Both the position numbers and the translations under genes were made by a program. A stretch of DNA of 64,000 bases. Source: Lachnospiraceae bacterium. GTDB taxonomy: Bacteria > Bacillota > Clostridia > Lachnospirales > Lachnospiraceae. The first letter of the stretch is position 1; each line of letters opens with the position of its first letter. The stretch spans positions 109,608-173,607 of the forward strand of contig JAFZUY010000003.1 of the NCBI GenBank assembly GCA_017618075.1. Reading direction: 5' to 3'. The notes under the pieces are model-generated. The model was given only the letters and a program-made list of their open reading frames with translations. It ran no database searches and had not been told where the DNA came from. Positions 62,680 to 64,000 of the stretch are shown one piece after another.

Positions 62680-63828
62680 ATGGACGAAATGAATGCGAAT
62701 GCTAATGTTTCACAGGCTTCGACCCTAAAAGAAACCGACAAGAAATGTCCTCAGTGCGGCGGTGTAATGGATTTTGATCCCAACATCGGCGGAATGGCAT
62801 GTCCTTACTGCGGATATGAAGAGGAAATTGTTCAGGAAGCGGCCAGTGCGGCAGAGCTTGATTTCGAATCGGCCGAAAAGACCGACAACTGTGACTGGGG
62901 TGCACAGAAAAAACAGATTATATGTAAGAGTTGTGGCGCAGAGACCATTTATGATGCTCTCGACGTTGCAAGCGAATGTCCTTACTGCGGTTCCAACCAG
63001 GTAATGGAAGCAGCCGATGAAAACACACTTGCTCCCGGCGGTGTAGTTCCTTTCGCTATTACAAACGAGCAGGCAAGTGCTAACTTCAAGCAGTGGATCG
63101 GCAAGAAATTCTTCTGTCCCAAGCTTGCAAAGCAGTCGGCTGAACCCGATGCTTTTACGGGAATTTATCTTCCTTACTGGACATTCGATACAGATACAAC
63201 ATCAAGATACTCAGGTAGATACGGTATCGACAGAACAGAAAGATACAAAGATTCCGACGGTAATGTACAGGAAAAGACGGTTACAGACTGGCATCGTACA
63301 TCAGGTATCTTTAAACTTGCCATTGACGATGAACTCGTACAGGGCAGTGAACGTCACGACAGCGCAATGCTTAAAGGTCTCGAGCCTTTCGAAACCGAGA
63401 AGAATGTTCCCTACAAGCCCGAATATGTTGCAGGTTTCGCAGCAGAAAGATATTCCGTAGGTCTTAAGGCTGCATGGGAAAAAGCAAAAGCATCCATCTC
63501 AGGTAAGATTAAGAGCAAAATCACCAATAAAATCAGAGATGATTACAATGCTGACCACGTAAAAGACGTAAAAGTATCCACCAAGTTTGAAAAGATTACC
63601 TACAAATATCTGATGCTTCCTATCTGGTGCTCATCATTTAAGTATCAGGACAAGGTATATCAGTTCATGGTAAACGGCCAGACCGGTAAGGTTTACGGCA
63701 AGACACCTGTTTCGGTTGGAAAGATTATCCTTGTTATCGCTATAGTTCTTATCGTTATATTACTTTTCCTTTGCTGCTTTGGCGGTATTGGTTCAATCCA
63801 GGATATAGCAAACAATTTAGGCAACTAA
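62680..63828 (+). CDS. Zinc-ribbon membrane protein of unknown function
   Basis: A 382-residue protein. Two zinc-ribbon pairs are near the N-terminus: CPQCGG with CPYCGY, and CKSCGA with CPYCGS. The middle region (about 120-330) contains LPYWTFDTDTTSRYSGRYG and LMLPIWCSSFKYQDKVYQFMVNGQTG, written here as LPYWTFDTDTTSRYSGR and LMLPIWCSSF, and a single membrane helix lies near the C-terminus (IILVIAIVLIVILLFLCC). This pattern resembles the TFIIB-type zinc-ribbon-containing proteins common in Lachnospiraceae; their role is unknown. I chose the second ATG at 62680, since AGAGG is 9 bases upstream of it but only 3 from the ATG at 62674. Confidence 0.8.
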   Translation: MDEMNANANVSQASTLKETDKKCPQCGGVMDFDPNIGGMACPYCGYEEEIVQEAASAAELDFESAEKTDNCDWGAQKKQIICKSCGAETIYDALDVASECPYCGSNQVMEAADENTLAPGGVVPFAITNEQASANFKQWIGKKFFCPKLAKQSAEPDAFTGIYLPYWTFDTDTTSRYSGRYGIDRTERYKDSDGNVQEKTVTDWHRTSGIFKLAIDDELVQGSERHDSAMLKGLEPFETEKNVPYKPEYVAGFAAERYSVGLKAAWEKAKASISGKIKSKITNKIRDDYNADHVKDVKVSTKFEKITYKYLMLPIWCSSFKYQDKVYQFMVNGQTGKVYGKTPVSVGKIILVIAIVLIVILLFLCCFGGIGSIQDIANNLGN

Positions 63829-63865
63829 TATTTCTCATAAAAAAATTAGGCACCGGACTTGATAT

Positions 63866-63889
63866 GTACCCAGAATTCTGGACACATGT
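63866..63889. repeat. Terminal inverted repeat of an IS3-type insertion sequence
   Basis: The sequence starts TGTACCCAGAATTCTGGACA, beginning with the TG end typical of IS3-family elements and carrying an internal palindrome (CCAGAATTCTGG). It lies 2 bases beyond the stop codon of the minus-strand transposase fragment. The other end of the element is outside the window, so the target duplication cannot be checked. Confidence 0.7.
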
Positions 63890-63890
63890 T

Positions 63891-64000
63891 TATGAATTAG
63901 GTTGAACACATGGATGCTTTCCTGTAAACAGCAGGAGGCATCCATTTTGTTTTTGCCTGAATTCTTTTGTTATTATAATAATCTATATATTCTTCGACTG
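63891..64000 (-). mobile_element. IS3-family transposase OrfB, C-terminal end (cut by window edge)
   Basis: On the minus strand the frame encodes VEEYIDYYNNKRIQAKTKW followed by MPPAVYRKA and a stop at 63893-63891. The pattern Y-I-x-Y-Y-N-x-x-R-I and then P-x-x-Y-R is the well-known C-terminus of IS3/IS150-type rve transposases. The catalytic DDE residues lie beyond position 64000. The stop codon lies just inside the terminal repeat, as expected for an intact element. Confidence 0.88.

Noticed and set aside
1-64000. CRISPR arrays, rRNA and tRNA genes
   Set aside because: No regularly spaced direct repeats, no rRNA-like sequence and no cloverleaf with CCA-end features were seen in the intergenic regions.

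Overview
The window looks like chromosomal DNA from a strictly anaerobic low-to-moderate-GC Bacillota, most likely a Lachnospiraceae (Butyrivibrio/Roseburia-like) bacterium. The reasons are glycyl-radical enzymes (pyruvate formate-lyase, class III ribonucleotide reductase), a glycogen phosphorylase/4-alpha-glucanotransferase pair, an archaeal-type IMP cyclohydrolase next to a separate AICAR transformylase, a zinc-ribbon protein of the kind common in that family, AAGGAGG ribosome binding sites and Gram-positive sigma-A promoters. Species assignment is inference. Almost every gene is on the + strand; the exceptions are at 5964, 47303, 52172, 54061 and the truncated transposase at the right edge.

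Layout. 1-8.4 kb: 3' part of pflB, two polytopic membrane proteins, pflA, a PglC-like sugar transferase, a VanZ-like protein and a Na/phosphate symporter. 8.5-20 kb: purine (IMP cyclohydrolase, AICAR transformylase), deoxynucleotide (nrdD) and pyrimidine (pyrF) metabolism, a PlsC-like acyltransferase, a GltS-like symporter and rimM-trmD. 19.2-27.1 kb: a run of five large membrane proteins, several probably GT-C type glycosyltransferases, ending in an O-antigen-ligase-like protein. 27.1-31 kb: glycogen/maltodextrin breakdown. 31.2-42 kb: arginine genes argG, argJ, argB and argD, interleaved with a GNAT protein, an AT-rich CdiA-type nuclease, a peroxide-response cassette (gpx-ohrR, trxA) and a solute-binding protein. 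42-50 kb: comEA-comEC-holA, an EamA transporter, an F420-ligase-family gene, trxB and hpf. 50.4-63.8 kb: an ECF sigma/anti-sigma pair, an ABC exporter, an XRE-TPR regulator, a MacAB-like efflux system, a Phd/YefM-like gene with a two-component system, and a zinc-ribbon membrane protein. The last 135 bases are the end of an IS3-type insertion sequence.

How parts work together. The class III reductase carries a fused C-terminal thioredoxin-like domain (CPNC) and has two NrdR boxes 31 bp apart at its promoter. A near-perfect NrdR box also precedes a distant thioredoxin reductase gene, which suggests a shared regulon in which TrxB feeds electrons to the fused domain. The gpx-ohrR operon has an OhrR-type operator over its own promoter. 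The Phd-like gene has a perfect 18-bp palindrome between its -35 and -10, no recognisable toxin follows, and a response regulator and histidine kinase come directly after it. At sequence level the 9-mer CATAAAAGA recurs about 30 times, is skewed to the + strand, and occurs in intergenic DNA as well as genes. A GC-rich intergenic hairpin repeat with a compensatory base change occurs at 35.0 and 62.6 kb.

Limits: all calls come from reading the sequence and remembered family signatures. No search, alignment or folding was run. Promoters and terminators are motif-based predictions.
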